Position numbers and translations under genes: made by a program. Positions 23,640 through 37,175 of a DNA stretch of 64,000 nucleotides are shown in pieces (position 1 is the first letter of the stretch; each line of letters opens with the position of its first letter). The DNA comes from Alisma plantago-aquatica (lineage: Eukaryota > Streptophyta > Magnoliopsida > Alismatales > Alismataceae). The stretch covers positions 299,998,558 through 300,062,557 of the forward strand of contig OY856409.1 of the NCBI GenBank assembly GCA_963693085.1, in the 5' to 3' direction. The notes beneath the pieces are model-generated. The model did not search any database. It was not told the DNA's origin and was given only the letters and a program-made list of their open reading frames with translations.

Positions 23640-26484
23640 TGTCCAACCCCAAATCCCATCATCTCCCTTAGACCAAAGGATTAGGGTCTAAGGTGATTAA
23701 GTTGGTTAACACAAAACATGTCTAAGCTTTTTCTTTTTTCTTTTAATATTTCTAAAGTTATGAGACATAGAATAAACTCTTTCATATGTACAATCACCGC
23801 ATCATCAAACCACAACAAGCTTTTCTTAACCATAAATTGGTAATTCAACACATTCAAATACATGAACCATATATTTTACAACCATTCTATAAGGAAGAAA
23901 TTATAATTGTTTATTACTTGACTAATACAATTTTTCTCTCTCTTACTATACGACTTAGAGTTTTCTACCTTAAAACACTACTATCATCCTTCTATAGGAC
24001 TCATCTGAATTGGTGCTTGTCTCCATAATCAATAGGGTTACCTATAAATTTGTTCAGTTGAGTGTATACTACTGGCTCAATTAATGGAAATTCACCAAGT
24101 AGACAAGATAATACATATATTGTGCATTTAGTGAATTGAAAGATATTAAGATAAGAAAAACCATTAAATATTAAACTGAATGATAAACACTATCAAATTA
24201 ATTAACCAACCAAAATACTAGGAATAACTGAACAATAAATTCTTAAGAGTGACTACTTAATCTTTTAGTCGATTTATTAATGCCATGGACTAAGATGAGG
24301 TTCACTACAATATGTGGAAGCCTCATAGCAGGATACAATCTTATCATATAAGACTTAAAGTTGACCTAGGATTCTAAACCCACTAACTGGATACCCAGTC
24401 TACAACAAGCCTCTCTATGTCTATCCTAGAAGTTATACAAGCAGGTTAGATGAACTGGACTCCTCCTCAACCTTGGTACTTAGGCGAAGAGTCAAAGTAC
24501 TCTCATTTAAATTGCCTACATGTGGTTCTAGAATGACTGACTCACCAGTTAGTAACTTAACTGGGTACCACCGGGATCTTTGATTAGTGTTGGGTACCAT
24601 CTATAACTGTATTGAAAGCTTGCTACCACCAACATCTCCTATTATTATTGTGTATCACCAGAATCTCCAACAAATATTGGATACCACTGCTATATTTCAA
24701 GAGTTCATACACACTGTGTTTAACCCCTCATGCCCCACCGACATGCTCTGCTTTCCTCTCATGGATGTTGTTAGTAGGTAAGACATTTCCTCCATTGTGT
24801 TGCAGACCTCATCAAGGAATCTATGGTGCTCAGGGAACCTAAAAATCAATATGGTTATTTAGTATTATAGTTCAATGATCTACTAAAGTTTTCTTAGATT
24901 TAGCATGTAGTTAGTTCATTCCTCTTTTATTTTTTATTCTCTATTGTATATATACTAATGAAGATTATGATCAAACAAACATAGATAGATCTGGTACTCT
25001 ATAAAGGCATAAACTGAGTTATGTTCATAAGTTACTATCTTTCAATAATGTATTTCACTTGTATTGAGCATTGTATTTCACTTGCACTTAATAACTTGAG
25101 TATATTTAAATATACTGGTATGATATGTGTTATAATAATACTATTTTTCTTCATATTGAATGTTATTGTATTCTCATCTAATTGATATGTACTAGGTTGT
25201 TGTTATTCAAATTTGTTTACAGCTTCAACTGGCTAAACTGAGCATATAACATATAATACTATAATGAACTACACATTTTATTGTCTAAGATTCATAACTA
25301 AAAGGAAGTTAATCTATGCAATAGAAATTCCTAGCATGTATTTCATTGTTGAGAATTTAGGACAAATCTACATACACCAGTGTCTATGTTTAGAACTCAT
25401 GTAAATTATATACACACATTCTATAAATGAAGTTATTCAATTTCCATTAAACTTTTAGCTATTTCAATCTTGTATAACTTATAAATATAAATTAAGGCTT
25501 ACTAAACTAAACATAGTGAATTAGTAAACAAGAAATTATAGGTTCTTCACATTTGGGTAGAAATCATGTGAAACTCATGCCTAAAAGATTGATTTTGACA
25601 CACTTAGATCAATCCTAGCTTACTAATCTCAAAGCAATGCTTGGTATGTTCATATTTTTGCATTCTCTTCGATTCAATCTATACACTCCAAAACCACCTT
25701 CAAATAGCCTAATGTAGGCATGTTTCTCCAAACAGAGTCTTCTTGAGGAAAAATATGAATATGGGAGGTAAAAGAGAAAGAGTAAGAGAGAAGGGATCCA
25801 TGGTTGAAACTAACTTATCATGATGGATATATGGCTAGGTTTATATCTCTCCCTGTTCTTAATGTTCTTCCACATAACCACTCTAGAAATCAGACTCCAA
25901 TTCATGTTTTATGTAGTTTTGGTCTTGGTTTGTGTGGATAATTGAAATATAAATCTAATGAAATAAATTTTATCAAATTCTAATAAATTTATCAAAATTT
26001 ATGGTCTTTTTTATGATTGGCTATGTTCGACGACAGCACAACTCGGTTTTTTTTCATTTGGAGGCACCGTTGATGGTTGTCGGTTGATGGGGCCTATCAG
26101 TTAAAGGCTCGTCGATTGCCAAATGATGATATTTCTATGTGATTATTGAAAAATGCCATAACTTTCTCATCTTAGTTCCAATTTCATTTATTCTTTTTGC
26201 AATGGTTTCATAATTGGATTCCCTATAATTATTCTCAATGTTAATTATTTACTTAATATATACAATGTTCTTTCAAAATACATATTTGGGCTTATTCTAC
26301 TCAACTAAATCTCTAATCTCATCGTATGCACAACACATGTTTTTGAAATAGCAAGGAACAGTTTTAACCTTATTTCATATTTAATCAACCACAATATTTT
26401 GTAAGGTACTAATGAAGCCATGATTAAGAGCAGAGTAATCATTAACCTAAAGATTACCAAATAAGCAAAATATAGGTTGTAACA
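23640..26484 (-). repeat. L2 3' LTR (left copy)
   Basis: 2845 bp, collinear with 30250-33203 and with many substitutions and small indels. Near 26035-26115 it has short GTCGGTTGATGG and CTCGTCGATTGCC units, a weak array also present in the other copy. Confidence 0.88.
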
Positions 26485-29400
26485 ATATATCCCCCTTAAG
26501 GAGATTCATTCCTAAAAATTATAGGTATGAAAGAATAATATAATAAGATTATCTTTCTTTCTATAAACTCGCAACATCTTGCTTCTTTGTAACTATCACC
26601 TACAATCTTCTCTGATTATCTTTCGAAGAACAATCATGATGTAATAAACCATCTCACACACACAAAGAACATTTCTATTTTATGCTAAGTTACTAAAAAT
26701 TGTTATCCATTTATATTGGGTATTCTTTCTTGAGGATCTACCTTTGGTGCTTTATTATACTTTTGAGTACATCATTACTTAATAAAGGAACTCATATCTT
26801 ATTTCCTTTTGCCACACTATGCTAATAATCTTGAAGCCCCATGAATTGTAAATAGGACTTTACACAATTGAGTTGTACTGGACTACTAACCAATCAAGAA
26901 CATAATGAAAACTGATGATTCCTTTTTTTAGATACATTACATTTACTTGGTTGAGGATATTTTCACATTCTTGTTATGCCCTAAAAACTATACTTCTAGG
27001 AATTTTACCATGTTACATGACACTCCAAATGCTTCTACATGACTTCTTGCATATTATTACATATTTCTCTTTAATCGTCCTTACTTCTCTATGATTGAAT
27101 GTTAATTAAGTTGAAAGGATGACCAACTGGCTCAGCATGTTGGAATATTCACTAGTTACTCTCCTTACTAGATGAGATAGTTATTACTTATCTATCAAAA
27201 ATTTCATCATTACGAGAATGATGGTTTATTTCTAGTGGATTTAGGGGACGAAATTCCACTGCATCAACAGGATAATAATGAATGTCTCTAGTCTTTGACT
27301 AAAATGAGACACTAACATGACAAGGGATGCACCATTTATAAAGTCAACCTACCACCTTCTTCTATTTGTAGAATTTTCATAACTCTTTTTCCAGAGTGGT
27401 CACATATGAATCTCCCTTTTCAATTCTATTCAACATTGACCCACAAGATAGTTAAATCAAAAGTAAACTTGATCTAACATGTGCTTTGATGTAGGACTCT
27501 AATATAGATATCAATTTGGAAGAGTAGATCCGCATTGATTTTTTTTGTTACTATGGTTATGATAGGTAAATATATAATTGTTAGTATTGGAGATAGACAT
27601 GGGTAGAGGAACAATAGCAAAGAAACTAACGGTGATAGGGATGAAGAATAGTCTAGATGTTTTAATACTAGTGGCACCAACATGTTTTATATAGGCATCC
27701 TATCTAGCGCTTGAGTGAAGTTGGATAAGAACAAGTGGAAAGCCTATAAAACAAGGATAGTTGCTTTCTCAAGGTTATCCAAGGTTCCAAAGTTTTCAAG
27801 AAAACATGTATTTCAAGGATCTACAAATAAGAAGGAAGATATGACATTCTTATATTATTATATTTTTATCCTTTATACTCTTAGGAACTCAATTCCTTGT
27901 ATCTTAACTTCTCAGTTGATCCTTCCTTGTGAACTTAGTCTAATCAGGGTTGCATGCAAGTCCCTTATCTTTATCTCATACCCCCACCATTTTCTAGTTT
28001 TACTTTTGTATTCAAATAGTCCCCTTGTATGCTTCTCTTATTCTCTCATAAGTTCACTTCCAATGAATATTTATTTTTCTTCACTTCCACATAAGGTATA
28101 CATGGAAAAGGAGACTGTATATGAAGCTAATATCTATCCATTCAATCATTATTACTACTTTCTTCTTATCCAAGTCTAATTGGTGAATCTTGGTCACATG
28201 ACTTTAATTATCTATATTTTCTCAGTCTTCAACTTTTCTTTAAAAACTAAATTATCTTTGAAGCTACTATCCATGTATCACATTCATCTCATATTTAAAA
28301 TGATCCACCTAGCATTTTTAGCATTCTCTTTTAGTTCTCATTTACTAATATGATTATTTAATTCCATAATTATGTTTCTCATTATGCTTCACTATTTTTA
28401 AACTTTGATTTCAAGATTGACATTCTCCATATAGGATTCATATTTCATCTCTATATATAATATATCTTTTATCTAAGTCATATGCCTAGTATTAGGGTTG
28501 AACTTTTCTTTTTGTACTGAACTCTATGTTCAACGTTCTCATACTCATATATCTTACTCTTTTTTGTTTAGCACTATATTTACCTTTCCCAAACACATAC
28601 GGTCACAAGGAATCCAATGAAATGCATGAAAGCAGAATAAACTAATTACTCTACAATGAACTTAAGTTTTAAACAAAAGAAAAAACAAATTTGTAAAGGC
28701 ATATATCTTCATATCCCTCTCTTATCACATAAACTTTTGCATTAACAAGGTTTAGTCTTCACTTGTCCATCTTTATTACATCTTTATTTATTGTTCTCAT
28801 CTTTCATATGTTCAAGAAATACTCTTTAGTTTAATCATTATAAACACTTTGTCTTAATATATCCTTCAATATTCTTCAGCTCTTTTCCCCTTGACCTTCC
28901 ATTTGCTTAATTTTTTAATAGAATGTCTCAATTAAATATACAATCCATTTCTCTTAGTCCATTCTTTCTTCATCACTTTCATTATATGTATTTTCCACAT
29001 CTGGTCACACCTTTACTGTTTAGGGTTATTAATGTTAGGTTGATTGTCAACTTCTATTTTTGTCTTAATTCCATTCCTTTTTGTGTCTTTCTCATCTTAT
29101 CTCAACTACTCAGGTCTTTACAGTTGAAGTTCCTGAATTAACCCAGTTACCATTCTCTTTAGACTCTCTTTTTCTTCTCAACTTTCCTAATTTATGAAAC
29201 AACCAAAATCTTTTATATTTTAAGAATTCCATTCTACTATGAACATTATTTCTTCTTAATACTATTTCTTTAAAAAATTCTACACACCCACCTTCTCATC
29301 TTTCCTTTTCTTTTATTACCTAATTTTAGGGTTAATTAGCTCAAACTTTTTTGTCAATCCATATGTATGAAGGGTTCTTATCATCCCTTTTTAGATTCTC

Positions 29401-30249
29401 TTCATCACTTAATATACTCCATATTGATATGTGCCTCAAATTTAAATTCTTTCTTGCATTATGCATCCAATTAGGGTTTCTTATTTTATGTTCAAAATTT
29501 GCACATAGTTAACTCCAACTGTGTTTTGGTTATTCCACATGTACCCTTATATCTCATTATCTTACTGTATGTACATTTCTAATGCAATCTAGGTTTACTT
29601 TATCCATACTTCACTCTTATTAGATTCCTAATAGGAGTCATTAGATCTCAGTAATATATCCTACTAACTAGACCATGCCTAGCCTATAGTCCTGAAACAA
29701 AGAGCTACTCTTGGGTTAACCAACTCCTATTTATATCAAACATATGAAAGGATATTCACTTATGAAAGCTCATATAAGAATAACTTCAAGTCTACTTTAT
29801 GTCAAAAATAAAAATAAAACAATATTGATGTAAATTCTAAATGGAAAACAATATTAAGTGGACCTTATACTTCTAAAAATTGGAAATACAGGATTCACAT
29901 ATGTAATATTACTTCTATTCATTGTAAATCAAATCATACATAATAAGTAAAATTCATATCTTATTCTATCTTTATGATATATTCTCTTGCTACTTTCTAG
30001 TCTTTTAACCCTAATACTTCTAGGGTATCTCTTTAGCGCACCCCCTCTACATACCTGGTTGGGGTATACATGTAAGTATACACAGTATCTTGATACTGGT
30101 CAACCTAAGTATTCAGATATCCCGTCAGGGTATTTAAATGCTCAGACTTCCTAGAGCTATAACACATCACCTCCTAACTATCACACTTATGAGTCTGACT
30201 ATCTAACTCAGTGATTCTAATGACTCATCCTACGCTCTGATACCAAAGT
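26485..30249 (-). other. L2 internal domain, non-coding
   Basis: Very AT-rich. On the minus strand, CTCCTTAAGGGGGATATAT runs into the LTR at 26485 and is the polypurine tract. No gag or pol similarity was recognised on either strand. The 154-codon plus-strand ORF at 27715-28179 is antisense to the element and has no recognisable motif. Confidence 0.75.
30234..30245 (-). other. L2 primer-binding site, initiator tRNA-Met
   Basis: The minus strand reads TGGTATCAGAGC, a perfect 12-base match to the complement of the initiator tRNA-Met 3' end, four bases from the LTR. Confidence 0.92.
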
Positions 30250-33203
30250 TGTCCGTACCCAAATCCCCTAATCTCTCTTAGACCACATGATTAGGGTTTG
30301 AGGTGATTAATTTTGCAACACAAAATGTGTCTAAGCTTTTTCTTTTTCCTTTTTACATTTTTAAAAGTTATGAGACGTAAAATAAACTCTTCCATATGTA
30401 AAATCACCTCACAATGCAACCACAAGAACTTTTCTTAATCATCACTTGATAGTTCAACATGTTAAAGCACACGAAACATATGTTTCACGACCATTCTACA
30501 AGGAAGTATACAATGCTTTATTGCTTGGATAATACAACTCTTTCTTTTTATCACTATAAAACCTAGAGTGAACATGGACCGAGACTATATAACTCTATAT
30601 TAAAACATTGATAGCATTCTCCTCTTATAGGACTTTTCTGAATCTATAGATATATCCATAATCAACATGGTTACCTAAAAATTTATTCAGTAGAGTGTGA
30701 GTTACTAGCTCAGTGAATGGGAATCAACCACATTGAAAGGATAGTATAAATATTGTTCATTTTGTGAAATGCAACATATAAATATAATCAAAACCATTAG
30801 ATAGTTAAATGAATGAGAAACACTATCAAATCAATCAATCAACCAAAATACTAGGAATAACTGAAAAATATATTCGTAAGTCTAACTACTTAATCTTTTT
30901 GTTATACATTAATGCCCTAAGCCAACATGAGGTTTACTGTGATATGTGGAAGCATCAGAGCAAGCTATTATCTCATCGTACAAGACATAGAGTTTGTCAG
31001 ATATTCTAAGTCTGCTAATTAGATACCCAGTCTACAACAAGCCTCACTACATATGGCCTTGGAGGCTACATCAGTTGGGTGGATAAACTGGACTCCTCTT
31101 CTAAACTTGTGTACTCAAGTAGAGAGTTAAAGAACTCTTGCTTAAACTATCTACATCAGTGGTTCCACTATGGTTGATTCACTGAGAATTTACTGAACTA
31201 GGTACCACTGGGATCTCTGGTTAATGTTGGGTACCTATGTGTAGTTGTACTGAAAACTTGCTACAACCAGGATCTCTATTATTGTTGGATACCATTGGGT
31301 ATCACCAGAATGTCTGGTTAATGTTGGATACCCCTATAATAAATCAAGAGGTCATCCACACTTGGATTAACCCTTCATGTCCCACCAGCACACTCCAATT
31401 TTCTCTCATGGATGTTGACAGTGGGTAAGTCATTTCCTCCATTGTGTCACAGTCCTACACAAAGAATTGACAATGTAAAGGGCTTCTAAAAGTCTATATG
31501 ATTCTTTAGTTTCACTCTTTAATGGTCTACTAAACTTTTCTTAGCTTTATCCTATAATTAGACCATTCTTATTTCATTTTGTATTCTATATTGTATTTGT
31601 ACTACTAAAAATCATACTCGAACAAATATAAACAAACATGGTAATTTGAAAAGACAAACTGAGTTGATATCATAACTAAGTAACTATCTTTCATTATTGA
31701 ATTTCACTTATACTTAGAATTGTATTTCACTTGCATTTAATAACTTGAGCATATTTGGATATCTTGTACAATTTGTGCTACAACAATATCATTATCTTTC
31801 ATACTAAATGCTATTTATTCTAATCTAACTGATTAATATTATATCTATAAGTGTAAATCACTTGAACTGGATGAGTTGAGCATATAATATATAATATTAG
31901 ACAGACATACACATTTTACCATCTAAGATTCATAACTAAAAGGAAATAAAGCTATTTAATATCACTTGCCAACATGTGTTTCATCATTGAGGATATAGGG
32001 CAAACCCAAATGCACCAGGTGCCTTTGGATTTCACTGTCTTTAGAACTCATGCAAATCATGTACGTGCATTCTAATACTGAAATCATTCAGCTCCCATAA
32101 ATTTTCTAGCTATTTTAATCTTTCATACCTTAGAAATTCGAACTAGGGCCCACTGAACTCAACATAGTAAAGTAGTAAATAAGACAATATGTGTTCTTCA
32201 CGTTTTGGCTGAAAACCTATGAAAATCATTGCTAAAAGATGGATTTCAATTCACCTGGATTTGATCCTAGCTTACTAATCCTGAAGCTAGGCTTGGTATG
32301 CCCAGATTTTGGCATACTCAGCTTGGATTTGAGCTATAAGCTTCAAAACACCTCCAAACAACCTAACATAAGGTCTATTGCTCGAAATAGAGTCTACTTG
32401 AGGAAGAAGGTGAAGAGGGGAGTAAAAGAGAACCTCTAATGAGTCACAAAATTGACTTTGAGCATGGGAAAGAGCAAGAGAGAGGGGATCTATAGTTAAT
32501 ACTAACTTACCATGATGGATCTATGCCTAGGTTTTTAGTTTTCCCTATTCTTGACATTATTCCCCAAAACCACCCTACAAATCAAAGGCAATTCACTTTT
32601 TTTGTATTTTAGGACTTTGGTTGTGTGGTGAATTGAATTACAAGTACAATGGAAGAAATTGTGTTGAATTCTGAAAACTATATCAAAAGTTATGGATTTT
32701 TTTATGATTAGTTGTTTTGGGCATCGATGCAGCTCGATTCCATTGGTTGGCGGCCCTATCAGTGTCGGTTGATGGCTCGTCGATTGATGGCATGTCAGTT
32801 GCCAACTGATGATAGTTCTGTGTGGACTCTAAAATGTCATAGCTCTATCATTTTATTTCTGCTTTTGCTTGTTATTTTTGCATTAAATTAATAATTTGAA
32901 TCATCTACATTTATTCAGCAAATTTTGAAATAAAAACTCAAATGATAATTTATTTATTAATTATTTACTTAATATGTTTAGTGCTCTTCCCACACACATG
33001 TGTGTGCTATATATTACATCAACTAAAGCTCAAATCTCAATGTATCCACAACACCTATTTTTGAAGTAGCAAGGAACAAGTTTGACCTTATTTCAATGTT
33101 TAACCAACTAGAACTTTATTCAAGGCACTAATAAAGTTGTAATCAGGATTAGAGTTATCATTAACCTGAAGATTACCAAATAAGAAAAATATGGGTTGTA
33201 ACA
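30250..33203 (-). repeat. L2 5' LTR (right copy)
   Basis: 2954 bp, collinear with the left copy. The GTCGGTTGATGG-type units are at about 32737-32812. Confidence 0.88.
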
Positions 33204-34500
33204 CTAATAGTGGAACATTATTACATCAAACCAGTTGAGAAAAGGTGTGACACTTTGTTCCTTAAAACATAGTACAACATCGAGTGTGCATTAGTTCCCC
33301 AATTCCCCTGACTTGTCAACATATGGTCAAAAAAGATTTGGTAGTAAAAGCCTACTCCAACTACCAGCCCCCCACTCAGAATGAAAAGTAGAAGTCCTCT
33401 AGTGACAATATGAAGATTGAAGACTAGTTATTGTGCTAGATGCCAAAATAAGCATTCTCTTGGAAATTGTGTGCCTAAACCTAAAGGCATGATCATATGC
33501 CACCTTTGTGAAGAGAATATACATATTTGATCTAGGTGCCCTCAACTGGAAGGAGGATAACCACCTGCACAACAAATACACCATACAACCCCCAAGAATA
33601 ATGACAATAGCCACAACAATGGAAGAATACATGTTCATAGGCATGCATGTTGCCACTATGTCATGTATGAGGATAACAATGAAGGTATCCTTTATTATTT
33701 TAGTTAACGTCATTACATAAATATTTCTTTTTCCTAATGTTTAGTACCCTTTGTAAACTGCAAGTAGGACGATAGTATGGTGACATGTGGAAACATTAGT
33801 GCTGACTTGGTTTTGCATTGATTTTGGCTCCACTTTTATCCTTTACATCATGCAACTTTTATCAAAAAAATTATATTCCTCGATATCATTGATGTTTTCT
33901 TGAACCAATACACCAACTTATAGAGGATGTGAAGAACACAAATTTAGTTAAAATAATACATAAAGCCCTATTGTGACCCTTACACCTTTGAAATTATTTG
34001 ATTTTACATATTGACTTGACCTTTTAAGGATTTGAGAATAGTTGGATAGTAAGGATAGAAAAGGTGAAATCCTCTTTAAGGTGTGGACTATTATAAAATA
34101 TCAAAACCCTAATCTCACTAGTGGAATGTCTTTGGATTAGATCATAAGAAAAACCCAAACAAGATAGAATATATTCCCTGGCATGAAAGTATGATGGTTT
34201 AGATGACCTTAGCATCAACATGTGACTTCAAGAATATTTTTAGGATTCATGTAGTGAGGAATATAGGCTACACATTACATTAGTACATCCTTGACTTTAA
34301 TAGGATGATACAAGAGTTAACTTAGGCAGTATTTGGATGACTGTTATTAACAGACAATTAATAATTGGACATTTTGAATTAATTCCTAGCATTGTCCAAA
34401 TAAATGATGGTGATGGAAGATATCCTAATAAAATACATAGGAAATGGGTAGAAGTGGGTAGTTAGTTTTACTTAATTTGGAGTATAACAACATAAGGGAC
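33204..34500 (+). pseudogene. Non-LTR-type element remnant, zinc-knuckle part
   Basis: At 33432-33539 one frame encodes two CX2CX4HX4C zinc knuckles, CARCQNKHSLGNC and CHLCEENIHI-stop-SRC, with one internal stop. Paired knuckles like this are nucleic-acid-binding parts of plant retroelement ORF1 proteins. The rest is non-coding or too decayed to read. E2 inserted at 34500, and a reverse-transcriptase-like remnant resumes on its far side in the same orientation, so both may be one locus. That link is an inference. Confidence 0.55.
34496..34500. repeat. Target-site duplication, left copy (E2)
   Basis: GGGAC precedes the E2 LTR start TGATGGAGTT. The identical GGGAC is at 48041-48045. Confidence 0.92.
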
Positions 34501-34940
34501 TGATGGAGTTGAGACTTACACCAAAAGATTTTACTCTTCCAATGGGAGTCCCAAAATTTGCACCAAAAACCCTAGAGAGGATTTATATCTTCCCTAGGTT
34601 TACCTAGAACTGGTGCTTAGATAACAACTCCAACCCCATAAGAGTATGGAAGCCTTATCATAGTATAGATTTAGGATCGAACCCAAAAGACAACGGTCTT
34701 GTTGCAAGCAACAAGATGGAAAACGTACAGCACTTCACTTAGTTATTTTACTAATTGGCACTTATATCGAAAAGTTGGATTTTGATTGGTTTTTAGACTA
34801 AAGCATGAAAAGTAAATAAAGCAAGTAAAACTAAGATTTAACAAATGATGATGAATCACTGGGGTTAAGCAGGTATTTACCACTGCTACACATGCATTGT
34901 ATATGTACTAAACAAGCAAGACTTATAAGCTAGATACATG

Positions 34941-35103
34941 GATGTTCCACAAGACCGATGCCTTATAAGACAAGAGCGATGCATTGCATCCAAGGATGTT
35001 CCACAAGACCGATGCCTTTGTAAGACAAGAGCGATGCATTGCATCCTTCGATGTTCCACAAGACCGATGCCTTATAAGACAAGAGCAATGCATCGCATCC
35101 TTC
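34941..35103 (-). repeat. Triple 54-55 bp tandem repeat in the E2 LTR
   Basis: Three near-identical units start GATGTTCCACAAGACC and end in the near-palindrome GATGCATTGCATCC. The same three units are in the right LTR at 46367-46529. Confidence 0.95.
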
Positions 35104-35650
35104 AAGGGTTAAGTAGCTCTCATTCGGTACATTTCTACGTGTCAATGAAGATATGTAGTCTCCAAAGAGAGAATCTTACTCCACCTCATGAAACGTGCAT
35201 CTGAAACTAACAAGCGAGCGATAATTATCAAATCGAATAGTATCTTTGTAGGCCTAGTCTCCTATTCGGATAACCTAGCTACGAGAAGTGCGGGAATGTT
35301 GCAACGCCAGCCATTCCCGATCAAATGGTCACATGCTTTACATCATTCCCCTCGCAAAGTGTGTTCCTCGACTTACCAAGGTTACTTCCATACAGATGGA
35401 AGTGCAACGGATGATAGTGAGTTTACTCCACTCTTTGAGATACACTCCTAGACACCGAAACGGATGCGTGGTGGATACACACACCAGAAACCAACACTAA
35501 ATCGGTATTCGAGTCTCGAGAGCGGTCATAGACAAACCACAACAAAAGACAATAGGTGCATACAAGAACGTGGCCATCATTCAAGCATGTATGAAATGAT
35601 TTAGTATTAAAACGAAAGGATAACATCTTTTTAGTACAAAGTACAAAACA

Positions 35651-35679
35651 TGGGCAGCGGGGCTAGTCCCCGCGCCCCA
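35651..35679 (-). other. E2 LTR stem-loop with ACTAG loop
   Basis: In the sense strand GCGGGG pairs with CCCCGC around ACTAG. An outer helix (TGGG-GC with GCCCA, each side with a single bulge) extends it. It is repeated in the right LTR at 47077-47105. Confidence 0.75.
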
Positions 35680-35990
35680 GTGGATGGAACTACTCACTCC
35701 TCATAGAGGGAACAACAAAGGAGGAGGCAAGAAGAGATAGAAAGAACATCATCTCCACTGAGGAGAGAAGGTTGAACCCTTGGTGGAGAGAGCAACGATC
35801 TTCACCCTTCGTGGCTTGCTTGACGACGGATCTTCTCCTCTCACCTTCTTTGTTGATGAGAGAGAAGGTAGCTTTGCAATGGAACGTGAGTCTCAGACCG
35901 GCAGCCTCGGGCGGTGGATGGAGTTGTTCTGGTAGTAGAGAGACAGCCTCTGGACGTCTGGACTCCTCTCAGGGATGGCCCTTGAGGTCT

Positions 35991-35998
35991 TATTTATA
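35991..35998 (-). promoter_or_regulatory. TATA box of the E2 left LTR
   Basis: TATAAATA on the minus strand, directly downstream of the palindromic array. The right LTR copy at 47417-47424 is the one that would drive the genomic transcript. Confidence 0.75.
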
Positions 35999-36011
35999 GG
36001 CCTTGAGTGAG

Positions 36012-36642
36012 GTCCAAACGGTCTGGAGATCGTTTGGGTTCAAACGGTCTTGAGACCGTTTGGCGTCAAACGGTCTTGAGACCGTTTGGCGTCAAACGGT
36101 CTTGAGATCGTTTGGCGTCAAACGGTCTTGAGACCATTTGGCGTCAAACGGTTTTGAGATCGTTTGGCGTCAAACGGTCTTGGGACCGTTTGAACTCCAT
36201 GCGGTCTTGGGACCGTTTGGCTTCATGCGGTCTTGGGACCGTTTGAACTCCATGCGGTCTTGGGACCGTTTGGCTTCATGCGGTCTCGGGACCGTTTGAA
36301 CTCCATGCGGTCTTGGGACCGTTTGAACTCCATGCGGTCTTGGGACCGTTTGGCTTCATGCGGTCTCGGGACCGTTTGAACTCCATGCGGTCTTGGGACC
36401 GTTTGAACTCCATGCGGTCTTGGGACCGTTTGGCTTCATGCGGTCTCGGGACCGTTTGAGCTCCATGCGGTCTTGGGACCGTTTGAACTCCATGCGGTCT
36501 TGGGACCGTTTGGCTTCATGCGGTCTCGGGACCGTTTGAACTCCATGTGGTCTTGGGACCGTTTGGCTTCATGCGGTCTTGGGACCGTTTGAACTCCATG
36601 CGGTCTTGGGACCGTTTGACTTCACTCGGCCTTGAGGCTGGT
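36012..36642 (-). repeat. E2 U3 palindromic array, left LTR, 23 units
   Basis: About 23 units of 24-27 bp share the core GGTCTTGAGACC or GGTCTTGGGACC between CAAAC/GTTTG or TGC/GTTTG arms. Two subtypes occur: full palindromes nearest TATA, and half-decayed units with ACTCCATGC or CTTCATGC linkers farther upstream. A degenerate last unit is at about 36620-36645. Confidence 0.95.
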
Positions 36643-36816
36643 TTATTCTTTTATGATTTTTTTGTGCTTTTTCTGCAAGTATAAAAGGAAAAAGTTAGTT
36701 TGATGATGTATTTACAAAAAGGGATAAAATTAGGTTTATGTACAGTATAAACGTAAAAAGAGTATGGAAAACTAAAGAAAAAGACTAAGATAAACTACTA
36801 AAATAGGAGGTTATCA

Positions 36817-36830
36817 CCCCCCCTAACTTA
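36817..36830 (-). other. E2 polypurine tract
   Basis: The minus strand reads TAAGTTAGGGGGGG immediately before the LTR start TGATAACC. A near copy lies at 37903-37916. Confidence 0.88.
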
Positions 36831-37175
36831 GAGTCTAGCTTGTCCTCAAGTTAGATAGAGCTGAGACATGAAATGGCGAGGCGATCTTAATTAGGATCTC
36901 CATACTCTTGCTTCAATTCTTGACCTGAGTTCCCCAGGGGTCATATCGAGGCTTATTGCATGCCTTGATTCCTTTGGATTTCGAGAGTTGCTTGGATCTC
37001 AGGTTTTTCCGTATCTCAAAGTTTGCCTTGGGACCACATTTATTTTGTGCATGCCGTTGACTCTAATCAACTTTATACCTCTTTGGAAACCTACTGGAAG
37101 CTAGAGAGGGTATGAGGGTTGGCTAAAGGCTTTGAAGTGTAGCTCCCTTTCAAGCGGGGGAGGGGCTGTCTATGC

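Larger units (their letters stand above)
23640..33203 (-). mobile_element. L2: second large non-coding LTR retrotransposon
   Basis: Direct repeats 23640-26484 and 30250-33203 begin TGTCC, end GGTTGTAACA, and enclose 3.8 kb without gag or pol. An initiator tRNA-Met primer site next to the right LTR and a purine tract next to the left one set minus orientation. The flanks CTTTT and CTAAT match at only 3 of 5 bases, so the duplication is decayed or the left end is off by a base or two. LTR divergence is clearly greater than in L1 or E2, so L2 is older. LARD-like in build. Confidence 0.88.
34501..36816 (-). repeat. E2 3' LTR (left copy)
   Basis: 2316 bp, ending GAGGTTATCA. In the sense direction it has a palindromic array, TATA, a stem-loop and a triple 54-bp repeat. 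It is about 200 bp longer than the other LTR because its array has more units. Confidence 0.93.

Noticed and set aside
27715..28179. A 154-codon ORF that could be a small host gene
   Set aside because: Antisense to L2, hydrophobic from AT-rich codons, no recognisable motif.
33399..33720. Overlapping ORFs on both strands at 33399-33720
   Set aside because: The real signal is the zinc-knuckle frame, which contains a stop; these ORFs are in other frames.
36012..36642. CRISPR-like regular repeats
   Set aside because: The units have no unique spacers, are palindromic and degenerate, and lie inside both LTRs of a plant retrotransposon.
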